A DNA stretch of 64,000 nt from Ryuthela nishihirai (taxonomy: Eukaryota > Arthropoda > Arachnida > Araneae > Heptathelidae): the NCBI GenBank assembly GCA_038380435.1, contig JAWZYU010000058.1, forward strand, positions 992,001 to 1,056,000. Direction: 5' to 3'. Position 1 is the first letter of the stretch. Each line of letters begins with the position of its first letter. Under the pieces are notes generated by a model. The model worked only from the letters and a program-made list of their open reading frames with translations. It searched no databases and was not told the DNA's origin. Below are positions 44,975 to 56,597 of the stretch, piece after piece. A program made the translations under genes and the position numbers.

Positions 44975-46371
44975 GCTCTGCCTTCGTGTGTTAGAAGATT
45001 TGGTGAGGATTGCCCCACTGAATTAAATGGGATGTTAAGCTCTACAACCGTGCATTAGATGGGATGTCAAGCTCTGCAACTGAGTATTAGATGAGATGTT
45101 AATCTCTATCTCCTGTGTTAGAAGATTTGGTGAACTCTGCGCCCGTGCATTAGATGGGACTTTAATCTCTGTAACTCTCTGTTAGATGGAATAGAATGCT
45201 CTGTATCCGTATGTTAGAAGATGTGGTGAGGTCTGCCCCCATGCGTTAGATAGGACGTTAAGCTCTGCAATCATGTATTAAATGGGATATTAAGTTCTTC
45301 CTCCATGTGTTAAAAGATGTGGTGGACTCTTTCCCCGTGTTTTAGATGGGACGTTAAGCTCTGCCTTCGTGTGTTATAAGATGTGGTGAACTGCCCTCAT
45401 GCTTTAGATGGCAAGTTAATTTCTGAAACCGTGTGTTAGATGCTATAATAAGATCTGCTTCAGTGTTTTAGACTATGTGGTGAGTTGTTACCCCGTGCGT
45501 AAGATGGGTTGTTAAAGCTCTTCAATGTTGTATAAGATGGGATGTTAAGATCTGCACCGTGTGTTATATACGTTGTGAGCTCTGCCCCGTGTGTTAGATG
45601 GGACATTAAGCTCATCAACTGTGTTTGAAACGGGATGCTAAGCTCTGCCTCCGTGTGTTAGAATTTGGGGTGAGATTGGCCCACGTGTGTTAGATGGGAC
45701 GTTAACCTCTGCAACCATGTATTAGTTGGGATGTTAAGCTCTGCAACCATGTATTAGTTGGGATGTTAAACTCTGCCTCAGTGTGTTAGAATATGTGGTG
45801 GGCTTTGCTCCCGTTCGTTCCATGGGACGTTAAACTCTGCAAACATGTATTATATAGGTTATTAAGCTCTGCCTCCGTGATTTAGAAGATGTGATGAGCT
45901 TTGCCTACGTGCATCAGATGGGACGTTAAGTTCTGCAACCCTGTATTAGATGGGACTTTAAGCTCTACCTCCATGTGTTAGAAGATGTGGTGAGCTCTGC
46001 TCCTGTGTGTTACATTGCATGTTAAGCTCCATCTCCATATGTTAGAAGGTGTGTTGAGCACTGCCCCCATTGCATCTGATGGCAATCTGAGCTCTGCAAT
46101 CATGTATTAGATGAGACATTAAGCTGTGCCTCAGTGTGTTAGAAGATGTAGAGAGATCTGCCCCCGTGTGTTGGATGGAATGTTAAGCTCTGCGACCTTT
46201 AATTAGATGTGATATTAAGCTCTGCCACCGTGTATTAGATGTGAGGTTAAGCTCTGCTTCCGTGTGTTAGAATATGTGGTGGGCTCTGCCCTTGTGCGTT
46301 AGGTAGGACATTAAAATATGCAACACTTGTGTTAGATGTCATGTTAAACCCTGCCTGCGTGTGTTAGACGA
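44975..46371. repeat. Minisatellite of 32-bp monomers, left part
   Basis: Monomers follow the pattern GTG-GTTAGA then GATG-TAAGCTCTGC. Three types alternate: one with AGAAGATGTGGTGAGCTCTG and CCCC, one with GATGGGACGTTAAGCTCTGC and AACC, one with TATTAGATGGGATGTTAAGC and CTCC. The ordered triplet gives a roughly 96-bp higher-order unit, with local losses and doublings. No frame runs through it. Confidence 0.93.
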
Positions 46372-46384
46372 TGTGGTGGTCTCT

Positions 46385-46772
46385 TAGGTTGGGTTGTTTT
46401 ACCTCTGAGCGGCACTTTTTTGCACACAATGGGCTAAATGGCCAGGTCACATGGACCCCGAAGGCTCAGAGAAGGTTGGGGGAGGGGACCCACTGGAACA
46501 TCTGTTGGGAGACAGATGGCAGCCTCAAGTCAAGGCCATCCACTGTGTTCTTTAACGTGCACAGGGAATGGCTCTCCCGCACACGGGGCCACGGCTTAAC
46601 GTCCCATCCGACGGGCGGCGGTCTTTCCAAGCCCATCGGTGTCCCCTACTGACCGTGGGCAGGTGGGGAATTTTGCGGAGATAAATCTCAACGCTGATCC
46701 AGCTGGGACTCGAACCTGGGAACTAGAGATTACGAGCCTGACGCGCTACCGACTGAGCCACCCCCGCCCCAT
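46385..46772 (-). mobile_element. SINE-A, full length, inserted in the minisatellite, 13-bp TSD
   Basis: A complete 388-bp copy in reverse orientation with intact B box (GACTCGAACCTGG) and A box (GCTACCGACTGAGCCACC). TGTGGTGGTCTCT occurs at 46372-46384 and 46773-46785, a perfect duplication of minisatellite sequence. One of the two best preserved copies. Confidence 0.95.
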
Positions 46773-46785
46773 TGTGGTGGTCTCT

Positions 46786-47515
46786 GCCCACTTGCGTTAG
46801 ATGACATGTTAGGCTCTGCAACCGTGTATCAAATGGGATGTTAAGGTCTGCAACGGTGTATTAGTTGAGTTGCTAAGCTCTCCCTTCGTGTGTTAGATGG
46901 TGTGGTGAGCTCTGCCCCTGTGCATTAGATGCGAAATTAAGCTCTGCAAACGTGAATTAAATGTCATGTTAATCTCTGCAACGGTGTATTAGATGGGGTG
47001 TTAACCTCTCCCTCCGTGTGTTAGAAGATGTGGTGAGCTCTGCCCCCTGGGTTAGATGAGATATTAAGCTCTCCAACCGGTGTGCTTGATGGGACATTAA
47101 GATCTGCTTCAATCTGTTAGAAGATGTGGACGGCTCTGCTCTGTTACATTGGAAGATAACTTAAGCTCTTAAACCGTGTATTACACGGGATGTTAAGCTC
47201 TGCAACTATGTATTAAATGAGATGTTAAGCTCTGTCTCCGTGTGTTAGAAAAGTGGTCGGCTCTGCCTCCATGTGTTGGATGGTATGTTAAGCTGTGCAA
47301 CCGTGTATTAGATGGGATGTTAAGGTCTGCCTCCGTGCGTTAGAAGATGTGGTGAGCTTTGCCCCCGTGTGTTACATGGGATGATAAGCTCTGCAACCGT
47401 GTGTTAGATGGAATGTTAAGCTCTGCAACGGTGTATTTGATGGCATGTTAAGCTCTGCCTATGTGTGTTAGAGGATGTGGTGAGCTCTGCCCCCTGTGCG
47501 TTACATGGGATGTCA
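46786..47515. repeat. Minisatellite of 32-bp monomers, right part
   Basis: Continuation of 44975-46371 after the SINE, with the same three monomer types. It ends near ACATGGGATGTCAATATG, where the sequence becomes unique. Confidence 0.93.
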
Positions 47516-48780
47516 ATATGTTCACTTTTAAAAGATTAAAAAGTTCTATTATTACTTTCAAAGATGTATTTTTTTCATTTTGAAGTGTTTTATCAATGAC
47601 ATATGGCGTATTAAACTGACAGACTCGTGTCATATATGTCAGATTTTTTTTATCTATTATATATTTTAAAGAGTTTATGTCTCTGGCTGTCTGTGCGACA
47701 ACTCCTCATAGAAGGTCAGAGTGATGATCATCAAACTTCATCTATAGCTTCATCTTACCCCATTGAATTCGGTCCTCCCTCAAAAGTTACTCTTGAAATG
47801 TCTGTCCATTGACAACGTCTGGATTTCCGCTCCCTGTCAGAGTATCTTTTCCAATCTTTTTCCCCCATCCATGATGATGTAAAGGATGAAATATTGATCA
47901 AAGAAAAATCAAAGAACACAATGGTTTCGATATTATTTGCAGTTTGGTTTTGGAAAAATAATAAAATGTGTCAAAGTGTATTTTTCTGATTTCGAATGTT
48001 TCTATATCTTTAAGATTCTCTTCGTAATGCTGCAATGTATGAAATATTTCGTAAAATACAAATAATCTATTTCCGGATGATTTAGACCATCTGATATTTC
48101 TGTCAGCAGAGATACGAAATGTTATTTTTTTAGCTCATAGCTCATTGTTTCCTTTGGCATTATAATGGATAAATCGAGTGTAATTATAACGGAAAGTTTA
48201 ATATTCCTGACTTCTGTGTTATGATAGTAAAATCACATATCATGATCATTATCAAATCATTTGCTGAACAAACTAAGACTACACAAGTCCATGAGACATG
48301 AGTTCGCGCGCAAATTTTCGAACCCGAGCCCTATTTGGAGAAAAGATTTCTCTCACATAATAAGAGCTATTCACACAGCTGGTGTTGCTAATCGTTTATT
48401 CTTATATTATTAATTATAATGTTTTTATGGCAAAATTGAAATGGTAAATGGCATTTAGAAAGAAAAACATCAAAAATACTGAGAGAAACTGAATCTTCAT
48501 GGGTAACATCATTATAAATGCACAGAGTCACTCATTTATTAAAGACAGACAATAAGTAAAATTATAATCAAAAGATACATGGTGCTTATTTTTAATTACA
48601 AAAAAATTGCAATTTTTTTCTTCAAATCTTCTAATAAGCCCACTCAGACCTAAAACTTTCTGGATGGAGTTGTGTAGCCCATTGGTGATAGGATCCATTG
48701 TGTATGTATAAATATATAATAGCACATTGTTGATAATATAACATTTATTGAATTACTTCTTTCTGCACTTTTTCCTTTAT
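47516..48780. other. AT-rich stretch, nothing recognised
   Basis: No domains in the short frames. The 3' end contains the polypyrimidine stretch that leads into the zinc-finger exon at 48791. Confidence 0.4.
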
Positions 48781-48790
48781 TCTAATGCAG

Positions 48791-49213
48791 GACAAAGTGT
48801 TTACGAATGTGACATCTGCCAGTGCAGATTTACATCAATAGAATTCTTCACCAAACACAGAAAGAGTTATCAAGGGAAAGGAAAAGGCCGGAGATATTCT
48901 TGTTCATTTTGTCCTTTACTGATCGAAAATCTAGCATCAAGATCTTATGCTCATCACTAAGGAGATCGTTCCCACAAGTGATATTACTGTGGAAAGAGTT
49001 TCAAACGGAAGAATAATCTTGAAGCACATCTTCGTATCGAAACAGGAGACGACCATTTCCTTGCGATCTTTGCAAAAAGTCTTTCTCACAGCAAGACAGT
49101 CTGTCTACTCACAGACGAATCCACTTGCTGCAAAAGCCATTCATGTGTAAATACTGTGAAATGTCATTTGCCAGTAAGGCTAATTTAATACAACATGAAA
49201 AAAAGCATTTATA
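48791..49213 (+). pseudogene. C2H2 zinc-finger terminal exon, decayed
   Basis: TTTCCTTTATTCTAATGCAG is a good splice acceptor ending at 48790. The exon then reads YECDICQCRFTSIEFFTKHR (finger 1, last His changed to Tyr) and RRYSCSFCPLL (finger 2, eroded). A stop at 48958 and a TGA in place of a Cys codon near 48980 follow, then YYCGKSFKRKNNLEAHLRI (finger 3). After a one-base frame change near 49050 two well-formed fingers follow: PCDLCKKSFSQQDSLSTHRR and CKYCEMSFASKANLIQHEKK, ending HL and a stop at 49211-49213. This is the layout of the last exon of a DNA-binding C2H2 gene. It is a pseudogene as read, probably a duplicated host gene piece. Confidence 0.85.
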
Positions 49214-50180
49214 AACATGTTTTATTCGGATTTTACATTTGTTTTCTCATAATACCGCTTAACTGTATAGCAACAATTGAAAATAAAAAATTTGTAATTT
49301 TGCAACAACTGCTAAATTTATTTTGGTGTTTAATTGCTTCGATATATCGCGAAGAGCAATGTGAAAAAAGTACACAAAATATCATCTGCTTATAATAGCT
49401 CTAGTCATTATTACATGCCTATGTTTTGTCGATGGAGAGTTAGAATCGTTCCTCAGTAATTTAAACTTTTTACGAAAATATGTTACTATAAATTTAAGAT
49501 ATCGGCAAAAATTGTCCAAATCTCGACTTTTAATATTATTAAGTATTGAGAGTGTTGGGGACCGAAGCGTTGACTGCTAAGGGGCGCAGAGTAGGTCCCT
49601 GGTTCTTAGTGTCGCTGGCCCCTGGGAAATTATACGAGTAGGTTTTTTTTACTACTAATAATAATTGCTTTTCTCAGAAATTCCCCTATTCACGTACGAA
49701 CTCTCAAATGAATAGCAGCTATTCGTCTGGCAATCTAGGCGACTAATTACTCTACACTCTAGTAGGCGTAAAAAAACCTATAAACCTATGAATACGCTCG
49801 GATCTTCTCTTTCAGTTTCCAAAGGAGAAATCCAACATGAGCACTTAATCACGGATGACCTTTTCCAACAACCACACTGCTTCGGAATTCCACTTAGTCT
49901 TTTCTCATCCTCTCTCTCCTTTCTTGCCTGGAAGGACAAACACTTTGAATCAATTTGAAGTTTAATCCACCCTGATTTCACCCCCATTATGCTGGCCACC
50001 CTTTCACCTTTAGCGGCGTTGATGCTTATATTGAACAGAAGCCGATTATCTACGATTCCACGTTTCGCGCATGGCTGTCTAGTCAAGGCAACTGTGGGGA
50101 GGACATATTCACATTGTGATAATACATATCAAAATATATATCAATACATATATATAAATAGATGGGGATAAGGGAGAGTT
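49214..50180. other. Stretch without recognised gene
   Basis: Nothing supported. A GC-richer block at 49555-49640 is not a tRNA by eye. Confidence 0.4.
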
Positions 50181-50189
50181 GAACATGAC

Positions 50190-50330
50190 AGACGTTAAAC
50201 CGTGGCCCCATGTGCTCTCCTGCACATGACGTCTCTGTGCCACGTTAAAGAACATACCGGATGGCCTTGAAGGGAAGCTACCATCATGACTCCTAAGAGG
50301 TACCCAGTGGGTTCCCTCTCCCAAAGTAAA
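50190..50330 (+). mobile_element. SINE-A fragment, body
   Basis: GACGTTAAACCGTGGCCCCA, CCACGTTAAAGAACATACCG and GATGGCCTTGAAGGGAAGCT match the SINE-A body. Head and tail are missing. Confidence 0.8.
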
Positions 50331-50335
50331 TGGGA

Positions 50336-51055
50336 TTGGCAAAATTGGAAGCGGCTTTGTAAAATCCTGGTGAATTCTGAAAATTTGGATTTTTCTTTTG
50401 TAAAAGTAAAGAGAGTTAGTAAAATCTATACAACTTGGCAAAATATAGGATAGTTGGCAAAATTCGAAGCCACAGTAATGTGCAGGTGAGTTGGTAAAAT
50501 CCAAGGGAATTTGCTAAATCTAGGGCATTTGGCAAAATTCGAAGTTGACAAAATCGAGACAAATTCGCAAATTTTGGAAATGACTTGAATTTTAGGAGTG
50601 GCTGGACAGAATTCGGGTGAGATGTAAAAAAATTGGGAGTTTTTCTGTAAATTGTAGTTGGCAAAATCTAGGAGAGTTGGCAAATCTTTGGAAATTGCCA
50701 AAATTCGGAGTGACTTTGTGAAATTCAAGTCATTTCTAAAAATTGGGATTTTTTCTGTGAAATCATGACGAGTTGGCAAAATCGAGGCAACTTGTCAAAA
50801 ATCTAGGGCATCCACTTGCTAAAATACAAGAGAGTGGTGAAAATTGGATTGGTTTTGTACAATTTAGGAGAGTTCGTAAAATTCGAAGTGACTTGGGAAA
50901 TTCAGGGAAGATGTAAAAATTTTGATTTTTTTTTCTGCAAAATAACGGCTAGTTGGCAAAATGTAGGTAAATTAGCAAAATCGAGAAAATTTAGGAAAAT
51001 CTTGTGGAGTTGACAAAATTCTAATCCACTTAGCAAAATACAAGTGAGTTGTGAA
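50336..51055. repeat. Degenerate tandem repeat, GTTGGCAAAAT type
   Basis: Short units around GTTGGCAAAAT(C/T) with AATTCGAAG and TAGG variants recur some twenty times at 20-35 bp spacing. A longer motif (AAAATTGGGATTTTTTCTG then TTGGCAAAAT) recurs near 50380, 50628, 50738 and 50916. Long minus-strand frames here (50426-50779) are products of the repeat. Confidence 0.85.
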
Positions 51056-51070
51056 TTAAAAAATTAAAGA

Positions 51071-51313
51071 AAAAAACTATCTTTCTACAGGGCCCTAAAA
51101 AGCAGAAAAAAGCGTAAACAGGTCGATGGTGCAATCAGTTGCTGAGTTCATATCCACTTCAAAGGAAGATAAGGCGCCGGCAATCTTGTTGAGCAGGTAT
51201 ATCGGTGCCTTATCTTCCTTTGAAGTGAATACGAATTCAATGTCTGATTGCACCATCGACATGTTTAAATTTAGTTTCTAATTTTAGGGCCATCTAGGAA
51301 GATCGGTATTTTT
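51071..51313. repeat. Long inverted repeat, about 110-bp arms
   Basis: The arms are 51071-51179 and 51203-51313 with a 23-base loop. The inner part is almost perfect (CACTTCAAAGGAAGATAAGG and its complement; CGATGGTGCAATCAG and its complement). The outer part has more mismatches (GGGCCCTAAAA / TTTTAGGGCC). It could be a foldback MITE or a source of hairpin RNA. Confidence 0.9.
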
Positions 51314-52967
51314 TTTAAAAGTTTTTAATTATTTTTTTTTTTTCACTAAACACGCTCCGTTCAAAATCTTTCACTTGATATGACTCATAAACATTGAATA
51401 GAATTTCCCCCCTTTTTGGAGTCATGTTTAACGTAGACCATGACATCGGAGACGTCGCAAGCTGTAATTTCAGATATGACTCGTTAAAGTTGAACCTCGC
51501 GAAAATCCACCTCCCCCTTTTTTATCAGGGGATAATAATGTTAACAAAATTCGCAATAGTTTACGACGGTCATTATACGAGCTTCTTTTTCTCTTGGTTT
51601 ATGTTATGTTCTCTATGAAACTACATTTTTGAAATACAGAAAACTATTCATAAACAGCAACATGCATATATATATGTGTGCGTGTGTGTGTGTGCGCGTG
51701 CGTGCAGTTGGAAATGGAATGTAATGGGAGTGGAAGGATTTGAGAATAGTGGAAAAGATAAGAGAAGGGAAATTTTTTCGGGTGTCTTCTGAACCATTCT
51801 GGAAATATATGACATGTCTGTTACGAAGCAGAAATGCTACTTGTGTGGTAATGTAGTCATTGGTCGTGCACTGTTCACATTTATCCGAGACTACTGTTTT
51901 TCTTTTTTCTTCGTTATTTTGGGAATGTTTATAGTTCTTGTAATGCATCCGAGTAGGATCACATGTTGTTTAGTAGAATGTAGCATGTATAATGAGAAAA
52001 AAAATTATGTACTGAATGGTAATACATTGATTAGTACACCTGATATTATTCTTTGGGTTTTCACACTACATAGCATTGAAATTTTGGAATACTAAAACAC
52101 TTAATAGAATCTATAAGTTTTGAATGATATATCTTTCTTCGGATTGAAGTTACCTCTGTGCACAACGACTCACCTACATGTAAATATAAAATTGTTGCAG
52201 TTTCAATCAGTAGTAATTTTTGTTGCGTGCATTCGGGAATGATACTCACACTTAACATTTATACGAAACCAAACTGTTTCGTTTTCTTTTTACATGAGTA
52301 TTAGTGTCTCAGATATGACTCTGTGACGTACGAAGAATACTGTTAGGGAAATGTAAAAGGGAAAAAGATGGTGGAGGTAATTATTGTTTGTAGTGGACAT
52401 CACATTGGTGAAGTTAAAAATATATTTGAACCAAATATTTCCTTAGTGAAATCTAAATTCTTTTAAGCTAAATTTGAAAACACCACTTCATGAGTCGTGG
52501 TGCTGTATGTATACATAGTGAAAGAGAAAAGTTTTAGGAGATATAAGAAATAGAAAGATATAAATTAGATAATAAAGTCTCATTGGTAATGAGTGAAGAT
52601 TTGTGAACCATATGTTGAATAACTAATGTAGTGTTTCCAAATGTCAGAATTTCAATACTGATCTTATTTTTTTTTCTTCTGAACATTCTGGAATCCAGTA
52701 GTGTAATGCACAAAATATTGGTAGAAATGGGTCATTAAGTGTGAATGGTAACAGATATTAGATAAATTCATGCACACTGATATTTTTCAAGAGTGTTACT
52801 TAGTATTAACGATTGCTCTGTTCACACAGGAAGAGAAAACTGTAAAAAAATAGATTTTAATCAATATTGCAGGCAAGCATGGACATACACAGCACAATTA
52901 ACTTGTGTGTGATAAAAAATTCAATTCAACTGGAAAAGAAAAAACAAAAAAATTATTATCGAGGACC
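51314..52967. other. AT-rich stretch with a (TG)n run
   Basis: A TG/CG dinucleotide run lies at about 51671-51705. No gene was recognised in the rest. Confidence 0.5.
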
Positions 52968-53410
52968 TGTAAATGGTTGCTAGGCGTAAACTGGAAGGAG
53001 AGCTGTGTACCAATCCCTAGTGATGATGCACAGAGCCGGCCACGTCTAGCACCTAATGTCCGACCCCGCATTCTCCTGGTGCAGGTCGTTAGTACCTTTC
53101 AAAAGAGATATTCTCTTTTGGAAGGAAAAGGAAGGGGAGGGCTGCTAGTTCAGTATGGCCTACTGATCTGGTCATCTATGGTCACTTTCTTCTTTTTTTT
53201 CAACCCTCCTGAGGAGTGGTCAACTTCACAGGGTGCTGGTGCTGACCATTTATACCTACTAGTTGTTTATGGATTTGAACTTGATTATTGATCCTGGACT
53301 TGCTGCACTGGTGGGCCTCTGTTGAGGGAGAGTCTGCCACTGTGTTTTCTGTTTGCTTCTGGGTTGCCAGCTCTAAGTTTATTGGAAACTAACAGTAATA
53401 TTATCAGCTG

Positions 53411-54325
53411 GTGGATAATCGTAATCAGAGGCCATCGCAGGTACCTGAACCTTACTTGGCTAGTTGGGCATCGTCAAGCCTAAACTGGAGTAATGTGACT
53501 CAGGCAGACCATATGGCTCTTGAAAAAGTTCACTTGAAAAGGTGGTGCCTGAAGTTCCTACCAGCATTGGTGACTTCAGCCTTTAGCGGAGGAGGAACAG
53601 GTCTTTGCCCCATGCCTGCGATCAGGGGGCTGTTTGATATTGTTGGCCCTACCAATCTCAATAAACCTAATTTCTTTAAAAATCCTACTAATCATTTTCT
53701 CTCTGCAGGAACGTGGAACGTGAGGACATTACATAGAGATTATTCTCTTGATGTCCTCACGCAGGAATTCCAGCTCTATAACCTAGATATTCTAGGCTTG
53801 CAAGAGATCAGATGGACAGGTAAAGGTGAGATACTTAAAAATAACTTTAAATTTCTCTTTACATCGAGGGAGGATGGAAAGCATCACCAAGGCGTTGGTC
53901 TGCTGCTCAGCAGACATGCTAGTGATGCTCTTCCAGGATATAAGTGCATTAATGAAAGGTTTCTTACAGCAAAATTTCAGACAAGCATTAAAGACTTGAA
54001 TGTTATCTGCTGTTATGCCCCCACTGAGGATGCTGATGAGGATAATAAGGATACGTTTTATGGACAACTTCAGGATATTTTGAATTCTGTCAAGAAAGGA
54101 TATATTATCCTTGTTCTAGGTGACTTCAATGCCAAAGTTGGTACTGACTCTGATCTTTGGGGAGGGGTGATTGGCCCTTTTGTTATTGGTAGCTGCAATG
54201 GCAATGGGCAACGTCTCCTACAGGTAAGTAAACTCAATGGTTTCAGAATAACTAACACATATTGCAAATACCGCGACATCATAAATACACATGGGTTTCA
54301 CCTAATGGGCTGCATAGGAATATGA
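53411..54325 (+). pseudogene. RTE copy 2 endonuclease
   Basis: An open frame of 304 codons. The enzyme proper starts at about residue 97 with GTWNVRTLHRDYSLDVLTQE (Asn), then ILGLQEIRWTGKG (Glu), GVGLLLSRHASDAL, NVICCYAPTEDADED and LVLGDFNAKVGTDSD (D-x-N). A one-base loss near 54275 relative to copy 1 shifts the frame before the last motifs, which lie in the next frame. There the SDH motif reads FDH (IVFDHYLVKS), so a catalytic-motif residue is also changed. The enzyme is dead by both criteria. Confidence 0.9.
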
Positions 54326-54936
54326 TTCATTATATATTAATTAACAGCAAATGGGTTAGTTCTGTTAGAAATACCAGGGCATATAGGGGAGCTGAAATTG
54401 TATTTGACCATTACCTTGTTAAAAGTGTCTTGCAACTTAAACTTAAAAAGTGTTGTGCTAGGGTTAAAAAATTTACCTTTAATACTGAAGCTCTGAAAGA
54501 CCCAGTTATAGCTAAAGCTTACCATGATAGGTTACTTAGTCATTATGACAGTCATGGTTTGCTTAATACTGAAGTTGAGGAAGAATGGGGCCATTTTAAA
54601 CAGGCTTTTTCGGAAACTAACAGTACTCTTTTAGGAAAAAAGGAGCAGAGGAGACAGAATTATTTAATTGATAAGGCACTTGAGCTTATTTCAGAAAGAA
54701 GGAACTGCAGGAATGGCCTTAATCAGTACCCTACTAGTTCAAATAGAAAGGATTACAGAGAGCTTAATAAACGTGTAAAGGAACAGTTAGCTACTGATAA
54801 GAATCTTTGGCTTGATGGCTTGGCTGACAAAGCTGAGGAAGCAGTTAGACAGCACAACAGCAGAGAGCTGTACCAGATAGTTAATGTTTTGTGTGGTAGA
54901 AAACGGACAGGGATACAAGAATTGAAAGATAAATAA
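54262..54936 (+). pseudogene. RTE copy 2 endonuclease end and linker
   Basis: Continues the LINE polyprotein in a different frame from 53411-54325. It contains the end of the endonuclease (YILINSKWVSSVRNTRAYRG) and a Lys/Glu/Arg-rich linker (KKEQRRQNYLIDKALELISE). A TAA at 54934 replaces a CAA codon seen in copy 1. A second in-frame stop (TAG) lies at 54982. Confidence 0.9.
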
Positions 54937-55008
54937 GGTAAGGTTATAGAAGGGGAGGATTCTGTCATGGCTAGGTGGGCTTAGCATTTCAGTGATGTTC
55001 TAAACAAT

Positions 55009-55986
55009 GTGGTTAGTTCTACTCCCATTGTTTGTAATGATGATAGATGCATTGGCAGCTTTAATGTTGACCCTATAACACAATCTGAAGTTATTTTGGC
55101 TGTTTCTAAACTTAAACTTCATAAATCCCCAGGGGTAGAAGAAATTACTACAGAAATGCTTAGAGCTGGGAATGTTTCGGTTACCACTTGGATGACTGAA
55201 ATTCTGAATATCTTTTATGATAAAGGCATGGTTCCAAAGGATTTTACCAGAGCTATTATTATCCCTATTTTCAAAAAAGGTGATCGCAGTTCTTGTGATA
55301 ACTATAGGGGTATTAGCCTACTCTCTGTTCCAGGTAAAGTTCTTTCCATGATTGTGCTTAATAGAATTAAGAATCTGGTTGACAGGCAATTGCGTGATGA
55401 GCAATATGGATTCAGAAGTGGTAGGGGATGTGTGGATCAGATATTTTCACTTAGGCAGATTCTTGAGAAATGTTTAGAGTTTCAGAAACCTTTGATTGCT
55501 AGCTTTGTTGATTTCAAAAAGGCTTTCGACTCTGTTGATCGTCATAATTTGTGGTTGATTGTGAGATCATATGGTATACCAGACAAGTTAGTTAACATAA
55601 TGAAAGCTCTCTATAATAACACTGAGTCATGTGTGAGAGTTGGTAAGTCTTGTAGCAATTGGTTTAGCATTAGGTCTGGTGTTCGACAAGGGTGCGTTTT
55701 GTATCCTTTTCTCTTTAGTTTGGTTGTTGATTATATTATGCGAAATTCACTTCAAGGGAAAGATTTTGGCCTTAAATGGGCTGGAGATACGAAAATTTCT
55801 GATTTAGATTATGCTGATGATTTAGCCCTTTTGGCAAATGATGTTGATGAGATGAACTCTTTTATTCGAGCTGTTGATGAGACTGGTAGTAGAGTAGGTT
55901 TTGTTATAAACAGAGAGAAAACTAAAGTGATGAAAATTGGTCAGGCAGGCTGTATATCAGTTAATCTGAATGGTTGCAGTCTTTAG
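55009..55986 (+). pseudogene. RTE copy 2 reverse transcriptase
   Basis: A 325-codon open stretch covering most of the polymerase. HKSPGVEEITTEMLRAG and AIIIPIFKKGDRSSCDNYRG are the fingers, and DEQYGFRSGRGCVDQIFSL follows. SFVDFKKAFDSVD holds the first catalytic Asp, SGVRQGCVLYPFLF the RQG motif and DLDYADDLALLAND the YADD box. The active-site residues are present. It ends at a TAG (55984) that is a GAG in copy 1, so the domain is intact but separated from the rest of the protein. Confidence 0.93.
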
Positions 55987-55989
55987 CAG

Positions 55990-56580
55990 GTGTCACAGTT
56001 TAATTACCTTGGGAGCTATGTAACAGATAATGGTGATGTGCGGCATGAGATTAACAGACGAATAGGTATTGCTTCCGGGACTTTTAAGAATCTATGGAGA
56101 GTGTGTAGAAATAGGCGTATACACCTAAAGACTAAAATTAGAGTCTATGATAGTTTCGTTCTTTCTAGGGTTAGTTATGGTAGTGAAACTTGGACACTGT
56201 GTAAACAAGATAACAGGAAACTAGATGCTTTTGATTCTAGATGCTTACGCAGTATCTTGGGTATTAGGTGGTTTAAATTTGTAACTAATGATGAGGTTAG
56301 GCAAAGGAATCTGCAACCTCCTTTAAGCAGCATATTGTGTAGAGAGAGACTCCGCTGGCCATGTTGCCCGTATGGATAATTATAGATGGCGAATAGGGTT
56401 ATTAACAGTGTGCCTAGAGCCTCAGAAGGAGGGGGAGACCTAGGATGCGGTGGGCAGACAATGTCAAACAGGACCTTGTTAGAATTGGTGTGCCGGATGC
56501 AGCAGATGTAGCTCAGGACAGATATGCTTGGAGAATTAAACTGCCTGGTCTGGTTGGACCTCCGTAGCCCATGGCTGCTT
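55990..56580 (+). pseudogene. RTE copy 2 C-terminal segment
   Basis: Same frame as the reverse transcriptase after the TAG. It holds the thumb-like FNYLGSYVTDNGDVRHEINR and the SYGSETWTLCKQDNRKLDA block typical of RTE proteins, to a stop at 56377. After frame changes the tail GRPRMRWADNVKQDLVRIGV can be followed to about 56560. Confidence 0.88.
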
Positions 56581-56597
56581 GAGGATGATGATGATGA

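Larger units (their letters stand above)
52968..56597 (+). mobile_element. RTE-like LINE, copy 2, longer copy
   Basis: Contains an untranslated leader, endonuclease, linker, reverse transcriptase and conserved C-terminal tail in order. It ends in (GAT)4 at 56584-56595 right after CCCATGGCTGCTTGAG, as in copy 1. The two copies are close (roughly nine bases in ten over the coding part, by eye) and share orientation. The 5' end is set by where similarity to copy 1 begins and could be further out. Confidence 0.9.

Noticed and set aside
44975..47515. CRISPR-like array of direct repeats
   Set aside because: Units are contiguous 32-bp monomers without unique spacers, and the setting is eukaryotic. 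It is a minisatellite.
50426..50779. 117-codon minus-strand frame with repeated FAN, ILP and DFT words
   Set aside because: It is a by-product of the GTTGGCAAAAT tandem repeat.
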